A stretch of 64,000 nucleotides of DNA from Corynebacterium massiliense DSM 45435 (GCF_028609805.1 NZ_CP063189.1:744001-808000); one strand, 5' to 3'. Shown: positions 44,131 to 53,133, counted from the first letter of the stretch. Numbers and translations are program-made. Notes: generated from the sequence alone by a model not told the origin.

Positions 44131-46020
44131 GTGCGGATTCTGGTTGTAGATAATTTCGACTCGTTCACATACAACCTGGTCGACTACCTCCGCCACGGGG
44201 CGCGGGCCCTTGGGCTGTCCGCCGACACCACGGTGGTCACCAATGACGTCGAGCTGGATAGTGCCGAACTAGCCGCGTTTGACGCCGCGGTCATCTCACC
44301 CGGGCCGGGCACCCCGCACAACCCGGATGACATTGGGCTCAGCGCCGCCGTCTTGGATTCTTTTCGTGGCCCCATCTTGGGCGTGTGCCTGGGCATGCAG
44401 GCGATGGTCACGTGGCTGAGCGGCGCGGTGGGACTCGCCCCAGAACCGGTCCACGGCCGCACGACTCCCATCCGGCACACCGGCGGCGCCCTCTTCGCAG
44501 GCATTGACTCCCCGCACGAGGTGGTGCGCTACCACTCGCTGTGCGCGGTCGAGGTGCCCGCCGAGCTGGCGGTCACCGCAGTGACTGACGATGCCGCCGC
44601 CATCCCCATGGCCGTCGAGCACCGCGCACGTCCGTGGTACGGCGTCCAGTTCCACCCGGAGTCAATCGGGGATAGTGCGCGCACGCGGCTGGTGGAAAAC
44701 TTCCTCGCCATCGCGCGCGATCACCAGCGGGCCCTGGCCAACGGCGCGTTTAGCGTACGCACGCTGGGGCGCGCGGTGGATCCGGCGGCTGTGGCTCAGC
44801 AGCTGCGCCCGGGGAACTCGTTCTGGCTCGACGCGGGCGGTTTCATCATCCTCGGCGAGGGTGCGCGCCACCTCACCTACGACGTGGAGAGTAACTCCGC
44901 GGACTTCTTCGACGCGTGGAACGACGCCTTCCGCGCCCGCCGCGTGGACGCCAGCGCGGAGCCCATCCCTGGTTGCCCGTTCGCGCTGGGGTGGGTGGGC
45001 TACCTCGGCTACGAGCTGGGAAAGCTCTGCGGGGCAGGTGAGATGCCGCGCTATCCCGGCCCGGATGCGCAGCTCATGTTCTGCGAGCGCGCGATAGTCA
45101 TCCACCCTGACCGCGACGAGACCTACCTGCTGTCCTTCGCCGGCGACGACGAGTGGGAGATAGCCGAACCCGTACGCCGCCAGCCGCCGCGCCCAGCCGC
45201 AGCCGCTCGACCGACGCCAATTCCCGTCCACCCCGAGACCGACTACCTCGCGCTTATCCGGCGCGCGCAGGAGCTTATCCGGCGCGGCGAGTCCTACGAG
45301 GTGTGCCTGACCAACCGGCTGGAGTTGCCGCAGCTGGCCGACCCACTCGCGGCGTTTGCGACCCTCCGGGAGAACAACCCCACGGGGCGCACCGGTTATC
45401 TCGACTTCGGGAACCTGCAGCTGCTTTCCACCACGCCCGAGCTCTTCCTCGCCGCCGATGCGGCCGGCACGGTGACCTCGAAGCCAATCAAGGGCACCCG
45501 GCCGCGGGGAACCGCGGACACGGACGCAGACATTGCGGCGGAGCTCGCTGGGTGCGAGAAGGACCGCTCGGAAAACCTCATGATCGTCGATCTTGTGCGC
45601 AACGACCTCGCGCGCGTGTGCGACGACATCGCCGTCCCGCAGCTGTGCGAGGTGGAAACCTACCCCACGGTGCACCAGCTGGTCAGCACAGTTACCGGGA
45701 AATTGCGCGCCGGGCACACGCCTATCGATGCCCTGCGGGCCGCCTTCCCCGGCGGTTCCATGACGGGCGCGCCGAAACGGCGCACGATGCAGATCATCAG
45801 CGAACTCGAAGGCACCTGGCGCGGCCCGTACTCCGGGGCCTTCGGCTACCTATCTCTCAACGGGGCGGCGGATTTCTCCATGGTCATCCGCACCCTGGTT
45901 AACACGGAGGCGGGAGCGTCCTACGGGGTGGGCGGGGCCATCCTGCACCTGTCCGATCCGGCCGAGGAGTGGGAGGAAACGCGTGTCAAGGCGCGGGTAT
46001 TGGAAGGACTCGAGCCGTGA
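44131..46020 (+). CDS. pabAB: Fused aminodeoxychorismate synthase PabAB
   Basis: A 629-residue fusion. The glutamine amidotransferase half (1 to about 195) has Cys86 in GVCLGMQ and the His175/Glu177 pair in VQFHPES. The chorismate-binding half starts at about 210, with SYEVCLTNRLELP, KPIKGTRPRG, ENLMIVDLVRNDLARV and PGGSMTGAPKRR. It makes 4-amino-4-deoxychorismate for folate. The GTG start 44131 is 49 bases after glyA. It overlaps pabC by four bases (GTGA), the usual coupling. Confidence 0.95.
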   Translation: MRILVVDNFDSFTYNLVDYLRHGARALGLSADTTVVTNDVELDSAELAAFDAAVISPGPGTPHNPDDIGLSAAVLDSFRGPILGVCLGMQAMVTWLSGAVGLAPEPVHGRTTPIRHTGGALFAGIDSPHEVVRYHSLCAVEVPAELAVTAVTDDAAAIPMAVEHRARPWYGVQFHPESIGDSARTRLVENFLAIARDHQRALANGAFSVRTLGRAVDPAAVAQQLRPGNSFWLDAGGFIILGEGARHLTYDVESNSADFFDAWNDAFRARRVDASAEPIPGCPFALGWVGYLGYELGKLCGAGEMPRYPGPDAQLMFCERAIVIHPDRDETYLLSFAGDDEWEIAEPVRRQPPRPAAAARPTPIPVHPETDYLALIRRAQELIRRGESYEVCLTNRLELPQLADPLAAFATLRENNPTGRTGYLDFGNLQLLSTTPELFLAADAAGTVTSKPIKGTRPRGTADTDADIAAELAGCEKDRSENLMIVDLVRNDLARVCDDIAVPQLCEVETYPTVHQLVSTVTGKLRAGHTPIDALRAAFPGGSMTGAPKRRTMQIISELEGTWRGPYSGAFGYLSLNGAADFSMVIRTLVNTEAGASYGVGGAILHLSDPAEEWEETRVKARVLEGLEP

Positions 46021-46715
46021 CCCGCGTGCCCATCGTCGACTCTTTCCTCCTCAAAGAGGGGAGGGTGGTCCGTCCCGACCTGCACCGAAAAAGATTCCAC
46101 CGTGACGCCGTGTGGGCGGGCGCGCCGGGGCACGACGTGGACCACTACTTCGCGCACGTCGGGCGCGAGCTGCCTGTGCACGGCGAGTGGTTCCCCAAGC
46201 TGCAGTGGGACGGGTCGGACTTTCACCTCGACGTCCGGCCGGCGCCGCCGCGCAGAGACACAACGACGCTCGCGGTGCTCCCTGGTCGGGAGACGGACCC
46301 GCGGCGCCACCCCGCGGTGAAGGGGCCGGATTTACACGTGCTGGGCGATATGCGCAACGCGGCGAGAGAGCGCGGCGCGGACGACGCTGCGATCGTTTCC
46401 GGCGGCTGCGTCCGCGAGGCGGCAAACGGAACATTGATATTTGCCACCGATACTGGGCTGGCGACCGCGCCGGACGATTATCTCCTGCCCTCGGTGACGT
46501 GGCAGGCCACGGTGGATGAGGTGGGCATCGTCAAGCACACGCGGGACATACCGCTCGACGAGGCGCTGCGCACCCCGGCCTGGTGCCTGAGCGCACTGCA
46601 CGGTTGGACCGCGGTGACGCGGTGGGTGCTGCCCAGCGGCGAGCAGGTCCCCGCGCCGGACGTGCCGTGGAGGGGCTTTACTCGTCGTCTGTGGACTCGG
46701 GCTGAGCGCTGGTAG
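46017..46715 (+). CDS. pabC: Aminotransferase class IV, probable aminodeoxychorismate lyase
   Basis: A 232-residue class IV PLP protein, short for the family (usually 270-290). Lys102 in HPAVKGPDL is the likely PLP lysine; ADDAAIVSGGCVREAANGTLIF is the expected phosphate-binding and substrate region, although DEA-type residues vary. It releases p-aminobenzoate and pyruvate from the PabAB product. The GTG start overlaps the pabAB stop. Its 3' end overlaps the convergent DUF5997 gene by 38 bases. Confidence 0.82.
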   Translation: MTRVPIVDSFLLKEGRVVRPDLHRKRFHRDAVWAGAPGHDVDHYFAHVGRELPVHGEWFPKLQWDGSDFHLDVRPAPPRRDTTTLAVLPGRETDPRRHPAVKGPDLHVLGDMRNAARERGADDAAIVSGGCVREAANGTLIFATDTGLATAPDDYLLPSVTWQATVDEVGIVKHTRDIPLDEALRTPAWCLSALHGWTAVTRWVLPSGEQVPAPDVPWRGFTRRLWTRAERW

Positions 46716-47064
46716 CGTCACGCTCTTCGGCGTGCTGGCGGCGCGCATCGCCCAGCCACCGCGGCTGGTCTTCCAGGAGGGCTTTGATTTCCTCGGTAGT
46801 CAACGGCTTGTCCATGTCGTTCTTTTTCAGCGCGTTGACCGAAATGCCGAGCTTCTGCGCGACGATGGGGCGCGGGTGCGGGCCGGTGCGGCGCAGCTCG
46901 TTGAGCCACTCCGGCGGGTTGTGCTGCAGTTCCCGCAGCTGTTCGTGCGTTACGGCCGATTCCTGGAACTCGGCAGGCGCGGCCGGCAGGTAGATTCCGA
47001 GCTTCTTCGCGGCAGTCTGGGCACGCATCGCGGTGCCGGACGGGGTCTGTGCTTGGTCACTCAC
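46678..47064 (-). CDS. DUF5997 protein with a helix-turn-helix-like segment
   Basis: A 128-residue cytosolic protein. TAAKKLGIYLPAAP opens the conserved part and PIVAQKLGISVNALKKN reads like a helix-turn-helix, followed by TTEEIKALLEDQPRWL and an acidic tail. In actinobacteria this gene is typically next to a LysR-effector-domain protein, as here. Start GTG 47064 gives MSDQAQ. It is divergent from 47101 with only 36 bases between, and convergent-overlapping with pabC. Confidence 0.78.
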   Translation of the reverse strand: MSDQAQTPSGTAMRAQTAAKKLGIYLPAAPAEFQESAVTHEQLRELQHNPPEWLNELRRTGPHPRPIVAQKLGISVNALKKNDMDKPLTTEEIKALLEDQPRWLGDARRQHAEERDATSAQPESTDDE

Positions 47065-47100
47065 GCGGTCTACGGTAGCACTGTCGATACACTGCACAGC

Positions 47101-47829
47101 ATGCTCCGCATTAGCTTTGTTACGGGAACCGAACCGGGGAAGTGGTTTCGCCGCTTTTCCGCTCACACCGCGCACGGGGAACTGCACACCCGCGGCGTGG
47201 ACGATCCGGTCGCGGAGTTGCTGGCCGGCGCGGCGGATGTGGCGCTGGTGCGCAGCGCTCCGGGAGGACTAGACGCACGGCTCGACCCGGACTCCTGCCA
47301 CGTCGTCCGGCTCTACCGCGAGGCCCCAGGCATCGCGGTCCCGAAGGGCTCGGTGTACGCGGAGGTGGGGGAGAAGGTGCGGGCCGCCGACGTGGCGGAT
47401 GAGCACGTGAACTACCGTGCGGAAAGCGCCGCTGACCTGGACATCGTCGAGTTGCGCACCGCGTTGTCGGTCGTGGGCGCCAACGTGGGCGTGGCGTATG
47501 GGCCGTGGCCGCTGCTCAAGGTCTTAAGCAAAAAGCAGGTGGTGGCTCTGCCGTACGTCGGCGACGACGCCGTGGCGACCGAGGTGTCCTTGGTCTGGCG
47601 GAAGGCGGACGATGGCCCGGCGATTCAGGATTTCGTCGGGGTGGCCAAGGGGCGCACGTCGAACTCCTCCCGGCAGGAAAAGCCGAAGGCGAACCGCAGC
47701 GCGCGGGAGAAGACGCTGGCGAAGCAAAAACGACGTGCGGAAAGGGCAACCGGCGCGAAAAGCAAGGGTTCGCGCAAGTCGTTATCGAAAAGTAAGAAAT
47801 CGCGTCACCAGCGCAAACGTGGTCGCTGA
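47101..47829 (+). CDS. Protein with LysR-type effector-domain-like fold and a basic tail
   Basis: A 242-residue protein. Residues 1 to about 185 look like a periplasmic-binding-type alpha/beta domain (RISFVTGTEPGKWFRRF, then VALVRSAPG, IAVPKGSVYAE, VVALPYVGDDAVATEVSLVW), as in the effector domain of LysR regulators, but no N-terminal helix-turn-helix is present. The last 55 residues are almost all Lys, Arg, Ser and Ala. It starts from an ATG preceded by the divergent DUF5997 promoter. A role in regulation is inferred; the exact family is uncertain. Confidence 0.7.
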   Translation: MLRISFVTGTEPGKWFRRFSAHTAHGELHTRGVDDPVAELLAGAADVALVRSAPGGLDARLDPDSCHVVRLYREAPGIAVPKGSVYAEVGEKVRAADVADEHVNYRAESAADLDIVELRTALSVVGANVGVAYGPWPLLKVLSKKQVVALPYVGDDAVATEVSLVWRKADDGPAIQDFVGVAKGRTSNSSRQEKPKANRSAREKTLAKQKRRAERATGAKSKGSRKSLSKSKKSRHQRKRGR

Positions 47830-47971
47830 ACGGGGTTTGTGCCGTCGAAGGAGCGCCAAGTTGGATTTTCGTTGAAAGCCCACTCAGCGGATAGTTAGGG
47901 TGGGGGATCGACCGTTGCAGACCAGCGGTTGTCGCAATTTAGCCCGTGATTTTTCGACGAAAGGAATTGCC

Positions 47972-48655
47972 ATGAAGAAGATCACTCGCGGTCTCATGAG
48001 CGGTGTCGCCGCTGCTGCACTTTCCGTGTCCCTCGTTGCTTGCTCCGAGGCTGACGACGCTGCCGACAAGGCTGGCGACGCTGCCGAGCAGGCCACCGAC
48101 GCTGCTGGTGACGCCAAGGACAAGGCAGGCGACGCTAAGGACAAGGCTGGCGACGCTGCTGACGATGCCAAGGACAAGGCAGGCGACGCCAAGGATAAGG
48201 CTGAGGACAAGGCCGGCGAGGCCAAGGACAAGGCCTCCGAGAAGGCTGGCGACGCCAAGGACGGCGAGATGACCGACGTCGTTACCGCCGACGGCTCCAA
48301 GGAAGTCCCGGCCAAGCTGGCCGAGGCCATCGACGAGCACAAGGACACCTGGGGCGCTATCCAGACCGTCGAGCAGAAGGGCGACAAGTTCCTGGCGACC
48401 TTCGACGACGACAGCAACAACCTGGTGTACTCCGAGGACACCGGCGTCGTTGAGCTCGTCGGCCAGATCGGCGAGACCTGGAAGGCACAGGGCGGCATCG
48501 ACTCCGAGATCGGCCTGCCCACCGCCGAGGAAACCAAGGCTACCGAGGGCACCGGCTGGACCCAGGAGTTTGAAAACGGCACCATCTCCTGGCTGAAGGG
48601 CACCGACGGCGAGAACTCCGACGGCATGTTCTCCGGCCACGTCGACATGAAGTAA
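47972..48655 (+). CDS. Lipoprotein with LEA-like repeats and a C-terminal LGFP-type domain
   Basis: A 227-residue lipoprotein (lipobox LVAC, Cys24). Residues 26-98 are near-repeats of DKAGDAKDKAG-like units, strongly charged Lys/Asp/Ala/Gly, as in LEA proteins or coiled stalks. The C-terminal part has WKAQGGIDSEIGLPTAEE and FENGTISW, the pattern of an LGFP repeat, found in corynebacterial cell-wall proteins. It is probably an envelope stalk carrying a sugar- or wall-binding head. AAAGGAA lies before the ATG. It is monocistronic, with its own terminator. Confidence 0.86.
   Translation: MKKITRGLMSGVAAAALSVSLVACSEADDAADKAGDAAEQATDAAGDAKDKAGDAKDKAGDAADDAKDKAGDAKDKAEDKAGEAKDKASEKAGDAKDGEMTDVVTADGSKEVPAKLAEAIDEHKDTWGAIQTVEQKGDKFLATFDDDSNNLVYSEDTGVVELVGQIGETWKAQGGIDSEIGLPTAEETKATEGTGWTQEFENGTISWLKGTDGENSDGMFSGHVDMK
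48052..48262 (+). repeat. Coding tandem repeat of the LGFP lipoprotein
   Basis: GCxGGCGACGCxAAGGACAAG-type units of mostly 21 and 33 bases recur across the 5' third of the gene and encode the AGDAKDK repeats. All changes are multiples of three. Copy-number change would lengthen or shorten the stalk. Confidence 0.8.
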
Positions 48656-48671
48656 GCACCGCGTGCTTACT

Positions 48672-48702
48672 GGCCCCGTGGGTTTCCCACGGGGCCTTTT
48701 TT
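48672..48702 (+). terminator. Intrinsic terminator after the LGFP lipoprotein
   Basis: GGCCCCGTGGG-TTT-CCCACGGGGCC, a perfect 11-bp stem, followed by TTTTTT. Confidence 0.97.
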
Positions 48703-48793
48703 GTATCTGACTGCGGCGTCTAGTGTGGCCGGTGTGACACGAGCGGTAGGCGTGCCGTGAGGTTACGTGAAGTTCATCTTCCAACCATGTAAT

Positions 48794-48818
48794 TTCAACC
48801 TTTCCTGTTTAGGTTGAA
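48794..48818 (+). promoter_or_regulatory. Inverted repeat in the phoH2 leader
   Basis: TTCAACCT (48794-48801) and AGGTTGAA (48811-48818) form a perfect 8-bp inverted repeat with a 9-base loop, ending 8 bases before the phoH2 ATG. The right arm contains the ribosome site (GAAGG begins in it). It is either an operator or a leader hairpin that can hide the site. Confidence 0.5.
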
Positions 48819-48826
48819 GGTGTCCG

Positions 48827-50257
48827 ATGAAGACGCTGCCACAGGGAGAGCCTGCATTCATGTTTGACTCCACGACCATCCGCCCAGCATCGGTTCCGGC
48901 CCCGGCCTCCGATTCCCTTTCTGATTCCCCACACACTCCCGACACCGAGGTCATCTCCTACGTCCTCGACACCTCGGTTCTCCTCTCGGACCCGTGGGCG
49001 CTGAAGAAATTCGCCGAACACGACGTCGTGCTTCCCGTCGTGGTCATCTCCGAACTGGAGGGGAAGCGTCATCACCCAGAGCTTGGCTGGTTCGCCCGCC
49101 AAGCTCTTCGTCTTTTAGAGGAGATGCGCAACACCTACGAGCGCCTCGATCAGCCCGTGCCGGTCAACGTGGAAGGCGGCACCCTGCGGGTGGAGCTCAA
49201 CCACCAGGACCAGTCGGAGCTGCCGGTCGCGTTCCGCGGCACCGAGGGCGACCACCGCATCCTGGCGTGTGCGTACAACCTCGCTGCGGAGGGCCGCCAC
49301 ACCGTGCTGGTGACCAAGGACGTCCCGCTGCGCGTCAAGGCCGGCGCCGTCGGCGTCCAGGCCGACGAGTACCGCGCCCAGGACGTCGTGCTCACCGGGT
49401 ACACCGGCATGGCCACGGTGCACACGACCAGCGAGGCCATCGGCGAGCTGTACCGCGACGGGGAGCTGCTGCTTGACGATGTCCTGACCGACCACGGAAC
49501 CCCCGTCAGTGAGCTGCCCGTCCACTGCGGTGTGAAGCTCGTCCACCAGCAGCAGTCGGCGCTGGGGCGGGTGACTAAGGACGGCGCCATCCAGCTCGTG
49601 CGTGGCGATGCCAACGCGTTCGGCCTCCAGGGACGCTCCGCTGAGCAGCGCATCGCGCTCGACTGTCTTCTCGATCCCTCGGTGGGGATCGTCTCGGTCG
49701 GCGGCCGCGCCGGCACCGGTAAATCCGCCCTCGCGTTGTGCGCGGGTCTCGAGGCGGTCCTGGAGCGCGGCGAGCACCGCCGCATCATTGTCTTCCGCCC
49801 GATGTACGCGGTCGGCGGGCAGTCGCTGGGCTACCTGCCCGGCTCCGAGTCGGAGAAAATGAATCCGTGGGCGCAGGCGGTCTACGACACGCTTGAGGGG
49901 CTGGTCTCGGACAACGTCATGGACGAGGTCCTCGACCGCGGGCTCATCGAGGTACTCCCGCTGACCCACATCCGCGGCCGCTCGCTGCACGATGCGTTCG
50001 TCATCGTGGACGAGGCGCAGTCGCTCGAGCGCAACGTGTTGCTCACCGTGCTGTCCCGCCTGGGCAGCGGATCCCGCGTGGTGCTGACCCACGACGTCGC
50101 CCAGCGCGACAACCTGCGCGTGGGGCGGCACGACGGTGTGCAGGCGGTCATCGAAAAGCTGAAGGGCCACGAGCTGTTCGCGCACATTACCCTCCAGCGC
50201 TCGGAGCGTTCCGCCATCGCGGAGCTGGTCACCGACCTGCTGGAAAGCGATCAGTAA
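48827..50257 (+). CDS. phoH2: PhoH2: PIN nuclease fused to a PhoH ATPase
   Basis: A 476-residue fusion. The PIN ribonuclease domain (about 40-190) starts [13 protein letters not shown] (first acidic residue), with [13 protein letters not shown] and [11 protein letters not shown]. The PhoH domain (about 240-476) has Walker [11 protein letters not shown] and Walker [12 protein letters not shown], then [17 protein letters not shown]. PhoH2 proteins are RNA-unwinding ribonucleases. It corresponds to Rv1095. In mycobacteria an upstream antitoxin-like PhoAT can exist; none is evident here. Confidence 0.93.
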   Translation: MKTLPQGEPAFMFDSTTIRPASVPAPASDSLSDSPHTPDTEVISYVLDTSVLLSDPWALKKFAEHDVVLPVVVISELEGKRHHPELGWFARQALRLLEEMRNTYERLDQPVPVNVEGGTLRVELNHQDQSELPVAFRGTEGDHRILACAYNLAAEGRHTVLVTKDVPLRVKAGAVGVQADEYRAQDVVLTGYTGMATVHTTSEAIGELYRDGELLLDDVLTDHGTPVSELPVHCGVKLVHQQQSALGRVTKDGAIQLVRGDANAFGLQGRSAEQRIALDCLLDPSVGIVSVGGRAGTGKSALALCAGLEAVLERGEHRRIIVFRPMYAVGGQSLGYLPGSESEKMNPWAQAVYDTLEGLVSDNVMDEVLDRGLIEVLPLTHIRGRSLHDAFVIVDEAQSLERNVLLTVLSRLGSGSRVVLTHDVAQRDNLRVGRHDGVQAVIEKLKGHELFAHITLQRSERSAIAELVTDLLESDQ

Positions 50258-50276
50258 ACCAGGGATAATGGTGCGC

Positions 50277-50807
50277 ATGCCAGAAAAGGACTTTGTCATT
50301 CGTCCGTTCCGCAAGGAAGACTACGACCAGATCTGCGAGATCTACGAGGAAGGCCTGCGCACTGGCCACGCCACGTATGAGACCCGCGCGCTGACCTACG
50401 AGCAGTTCACGCGCTCGAAGATCACCGCGTCGGTGTCCGTGGCCGTGGAGGCTGACGACGACTCGGTGATCCTCGGCTGGGTGTCAGCGGCGCCGGTCTC
50501 GTCGCGCTCCGTGTTCCACGGGGTGGTGGAGGATTCGGTCTACGTGAGCTCCGCCGCCCGCGGCCGCGGGATTGCCGGCGCGCTGCTCGACCACCTCATC
50601 GAGACGTGCCAGGGGCTGCACAAATGGGCCATTCACGCCTGGATTTTCCCCGAAAACGAGGGCTCGAAGCGCCTGCACCTGTCCCGCGGATTTAGAAAAG
50701 TCGGTACCTACCGCCACCTAGCCAAGATGACCTACGGCGACTTGGCGGGAGAGTGGCGAGATACCGACGTGTACGAAAAGTTGCTGCCTAAGCCGGACGG
50801 GGCCTAA
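50277..50807 (+). CDS. GNAT acetyltransferase (phosphinothricin acetyltransferase-like)
   Basis: A 176-residue GNAT protein: FVIRPFRKEDYDQICEIYEEG, acetyl-CoA loop SSAARGRGIAGALLDHLIE, then WIFPENEGSKRLHLSRGFRKVGTY, typical of the PAT/Bar subgroup acting on small amines such as methionine sulfoximine. The substrate is not decided by the sequence. ATG 50277 or the one three codons before are both possible. It lies 19 bases after phoH2 and converges on the MFS gene. Confidence 0.87.
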   Translation: MPEKDFVIRPFRKEDYDQICEIYEEGLRTGHATYETRALTYEQFTRSKITASVSVAVEADDDSVILGWVSAAPVSSRSVFHGVVEDSVYVSSAARGRGIAGALLDHLIETCQGLHKWAIHAWIFPENEGSKRLHLSRGFRKVGTYRHLAKMTYGDLAGEWRDTDVYEKLLPKPDGA

Positions 50808-50819
50808 GCGGGATAGCGC

Positions 50820-52409
50820 TTAGTCCACCGTCTCCTTGAGCTTGTCCTCGCGCAGCGGCAGCATCACGAGCAACGCGAGGATGACCAGCGGCACCATGAG
50901 CCGCAGCACGGGCATGAGCCCGTCGTTGTAGCTGTCCAGGATGGCGTCGCGGATAGGCCCCGGCAGGTTGGCCACGAGCTCCGGCGTCAGGGAGTTCGTC
51001 CCAGCGCCGCCACCGCCGGCGCCATTGAGCTTCTCGGCGTACTGCGCGCCCTCCGGGCCCATCGACTTGATGGCGCCCGGCAGCTTGTCCGCCATCTCAT
51101 TTTGCATGTTGTGGATGAACAGCGAGCCGGCCAGGGAAGCGCCGATGGCGCCACCGATCTGGCGGAAGAAGTTGTTCGCCGCGGTGGCGGTACCGACCTC
51201 CGCGACTGGGAAGGCGTTCTGCACGATAAGCACCAGCACCTGCATGACGAAGCCCAGGCCGATACCGAACACGAACAGGTAGCAGCCCAGGACGGTCAGC
51301 GAGGTGTCCTTGGACATCGTGGACAGCAGCAGCAGACCCACGGCGGTAATAGCCAGGCCGATGAGCGGGAACATCTTGTAGCGGCCGATGCGCGAGATGA
51401 TGAAACCGACACTGGTGGAGGTGCCGATGAGGCCGACCATCATCGGGATCATCATCAGGCCCGCCTCGGTCGGGGTCATGGTGTGCACCATCTGCAGGTA
51501 GGTCGGCATGTAGGCGAGCACGCCGAACATGGAGATGCCCATGAACGTGCCGGCGATGGTGGTCAGTACCATGTTGCGCGTCTTGAACAGGCGCATCGGG
51601 ATCAGCGGGTGCTGCGCGCGGTTTTCCACGAAGACGAAGATGATCGCGGAAATGAGGGCGGAAATGCCCAGGCCCCACACGTGCGGATCCGACCACTCGT
51701 ACTCGGTGCCGCCCCACGTGGTCATGAGGATGAGCGAGGTGGTGGCGATGATGAGGAAGATGGTGCCCAGCCAGTCGTAGCCGGCGATACCGCTCTCGCC
51801 CTTGCGCAGGCGCAGAACCAGGGTGCACACGAGCAGGGCGAGCAGGCCCAGCGGGATGTTGAGCCAGAGTCCCCAGCGCCAGCCCGGGCCGTCGGTGATC
51901 CAGCCGCCCAGGACCGGGCCGAGCACGGAGCTTAGGCCAAAGACGGCGCCCATGATGCCCATGTACTTACCGCGGTCACGGGCGGGAACAACCTCCGCCA
52001 CGATGGACTGCGAGGAGATCATGAGGCCGCCGGCACCGATGCCCTGGATGGTGCGGCCGATGATCAGAAGCTCCATGGTGTGGGCGAAGCCGCCCAAGGT
52101 GGAGCCGATCAAGAAGAAGATGATGGCGGTGAGGTAGAGCGGTTTGCGGCCCAGCCGGTCGCCCAGCTTGCCGAAGACCGGCAGCGCCACCGTCATGGCC
52201 ACCAGGAAGGACGAGATGACCCAGCTGGTCTTATCCACGCCGCCGAGGTCGCCGACGATGGTGGGCAGGGCAGTAGCAAAGATGGTCTGGCCCAGCGAGC
52301 TCATCAGCATGGTGAGCATGAGGCCGGAGAAGACCGTGAGCACCTCGCGGGTGCTGTAGGTCGGCTTAGGCTGCCGCTTTGCGCGCGGCGCCTCCGGGGT
52401 TTCTACCAT
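50820..52409 (-). CDS. DHA2-type (14-helix) MFS drug efflux protein
   Basis: A 529-residue transporter with 14 hydrophobic segments. GQTIFATALPTIVGDLGG in helix 1, the loop motif GKLGDRLGRKPLY, GRTIQGIGAGGLMISSQSIVAE, and GPVLGGWITD (motif C of antiporters) place it with EmrB/QacA-like proton-drug exporters. The start overlaps the TetR stop by seven bases, so the regulator and pump form one operon. Drug range is unknown. Confidence 0.93.
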   Translation of the reverse strand: MVETPEAPRAKRQPKPTYSTREVLTVFSGLMLTMLMSSLGQTIFATALPTIVGDLGGVDKTSWVISSFLVAMTVALPVFGKLGDRLGRKPLYLTAIIFFLIGSTLGGFAHTMELLIIGRTIQGIGAGGLMISSQSIVAEVVPARDRGKYMGIMGAVFGLSSVLGPVLGGWITDGPGWRWGLWLNIPLGLLALLVCTLVLRLRKGESGIAGYDWLGTIFLIIATTSLILMTTWGGTEYEWSDPHVWGLGISALISAIIFVFVENRAQHPLIPMRLFKTRNMVLTTIAGTFMGISMFGVLAYMPTYLQMVHTMTPTEAGLMMIPMMVGLIGTSTSVGFIISRIGRYKMFPLIGLAITAVGLLLLSTMSKDTSLTVLGCYLFVFGIGLGFVMQVLVLIVQNAFPVAEVGTATAANNFFRQIGGAIGASLAGSLFIHNMQNEMADKLPGAIKSMGPEGAQYAEKLNGAGGGGAGTNSLTPELVANLPGPIRDAILDSYNDGLMPVLRLMVPLVILALLVMLPLREDKLKETVD

Positions 52410-53005
52410 TTCATTCCTTTCGCGTAATCGGTGAGAGTTTGCGCAGCTGAAGCATGTGTTTCACCAAGTAGTCCGTGGAGCCACATCGCCTCGCGGACGA
52501 AGGCGGCAATGATGAATGCCTCCTTTCGGGCCGGCAGGTCCGGACGCCGTCGGTCGGCCGGGAAAGCCTCCAGGCGTGCCTCGACGGCATCGATAAGGCT
52601 CAGCACTCGGGTGCGGTGATGGCTGACCGCGATGGCGGCCGCCTCCGGTTGCTGCAGGAGGCGCTTGCGTCGCGCGGTGATGTCATCGCCCGCTCCCTGC
52701 TTGCGGTGCATTTCCGCGATGAGCTCGAGGGCGAACTTGATGAGGTTGTCGGTTTCTTCCGTGAGGAACCGCTCCCGGATGGCGGGATCGGGCGTGACCA
52801 GCGCGGTGCCGAAGACCGCTTCGTCTTTCGAGTCGAAGTAATTGAAGAAGGTGCGCCGGGAAATTCCGACGACCCCGCAGATCTCTTCGACGGTGACGTT
52901 GCTGAGTCCCTTCTCGTCCACCAGGCGGGTGGCGGCGTCCTCGATATTTCGAGTTGTTTCTAGGCGCTTCTTCTCCCGAAGAGACGTGTGACTTTCTTCT
53001 TGCAC
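52403..53005 (-). CDS. TetR family regulator of the MFS pump
   Basis: A 200-residue protein with a TetR domain: RLETTRNIEDAATRLVDEKGLSNVTVEEICGVVGISRRTFFNYFDSKDEAVF. The ligand domain is helical. The likely start is the GTG at 53005 (VQEESHTS); it lies inside a large inverted repeat, the probable operator. It is translated into the overlapping pump gene. Expected role: repress its own operon until the substrate binds. Confidence 0.9.
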   Translation of the reverse strand: MQEESHTSLREKKRLETTRNIEDAATRLVDEKGLSNVTVEEICGVVGISRRTFFNYFDSKDEAVFGTALVTPDPAIRERFLTEETDNLIKFALELIAEMHRKQGAGDDITARRKRLLQQPEAAAIAVSHHRTRVLSLIDAVEARLEAFPADRRRPDLPARKEAFIIAAFVREAMWLHGLLGETHASAAQTLTDYAKGMKW

Positions 53006-53031
53006 GCCATGCAACTTTACATGGAGTGCAA
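53000..53031 (-). promoter_or_regulatory. Probable TetR operator
   Basis: TTGCACGCCATG (53000-53011) and CATGGAGTGCAA (53020-53031) are inverted at 11 of 12 positions around an 8-base spacer. It covers the GTG start of the TetR gene (53003-53005). Confidence 0.75.
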
Positions 53032-53079
53032 ATTTGCGCCAACACTGAAAGGAAGTGATTTTAGGCAAACACGCAGAAA

Positions 53080-53110
53080 CCCCGCCCTCGGTCACACACC
53101 GAGGGCGGGG
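53080..53110 (-). terminator. Terminator after fumC
   Basis: CCCCGCCCTCGG pairs perfectly with CCGAGGGCGGGG (12-bp stem, 7-base loop). On the minus strand it is followed by TTTCTG. It separates fumC from the TetR operon promoter. Confidence 0.9.
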
Positions 53111-53133
53111 CAGTGAGGGAGATCGCTGAGAAA

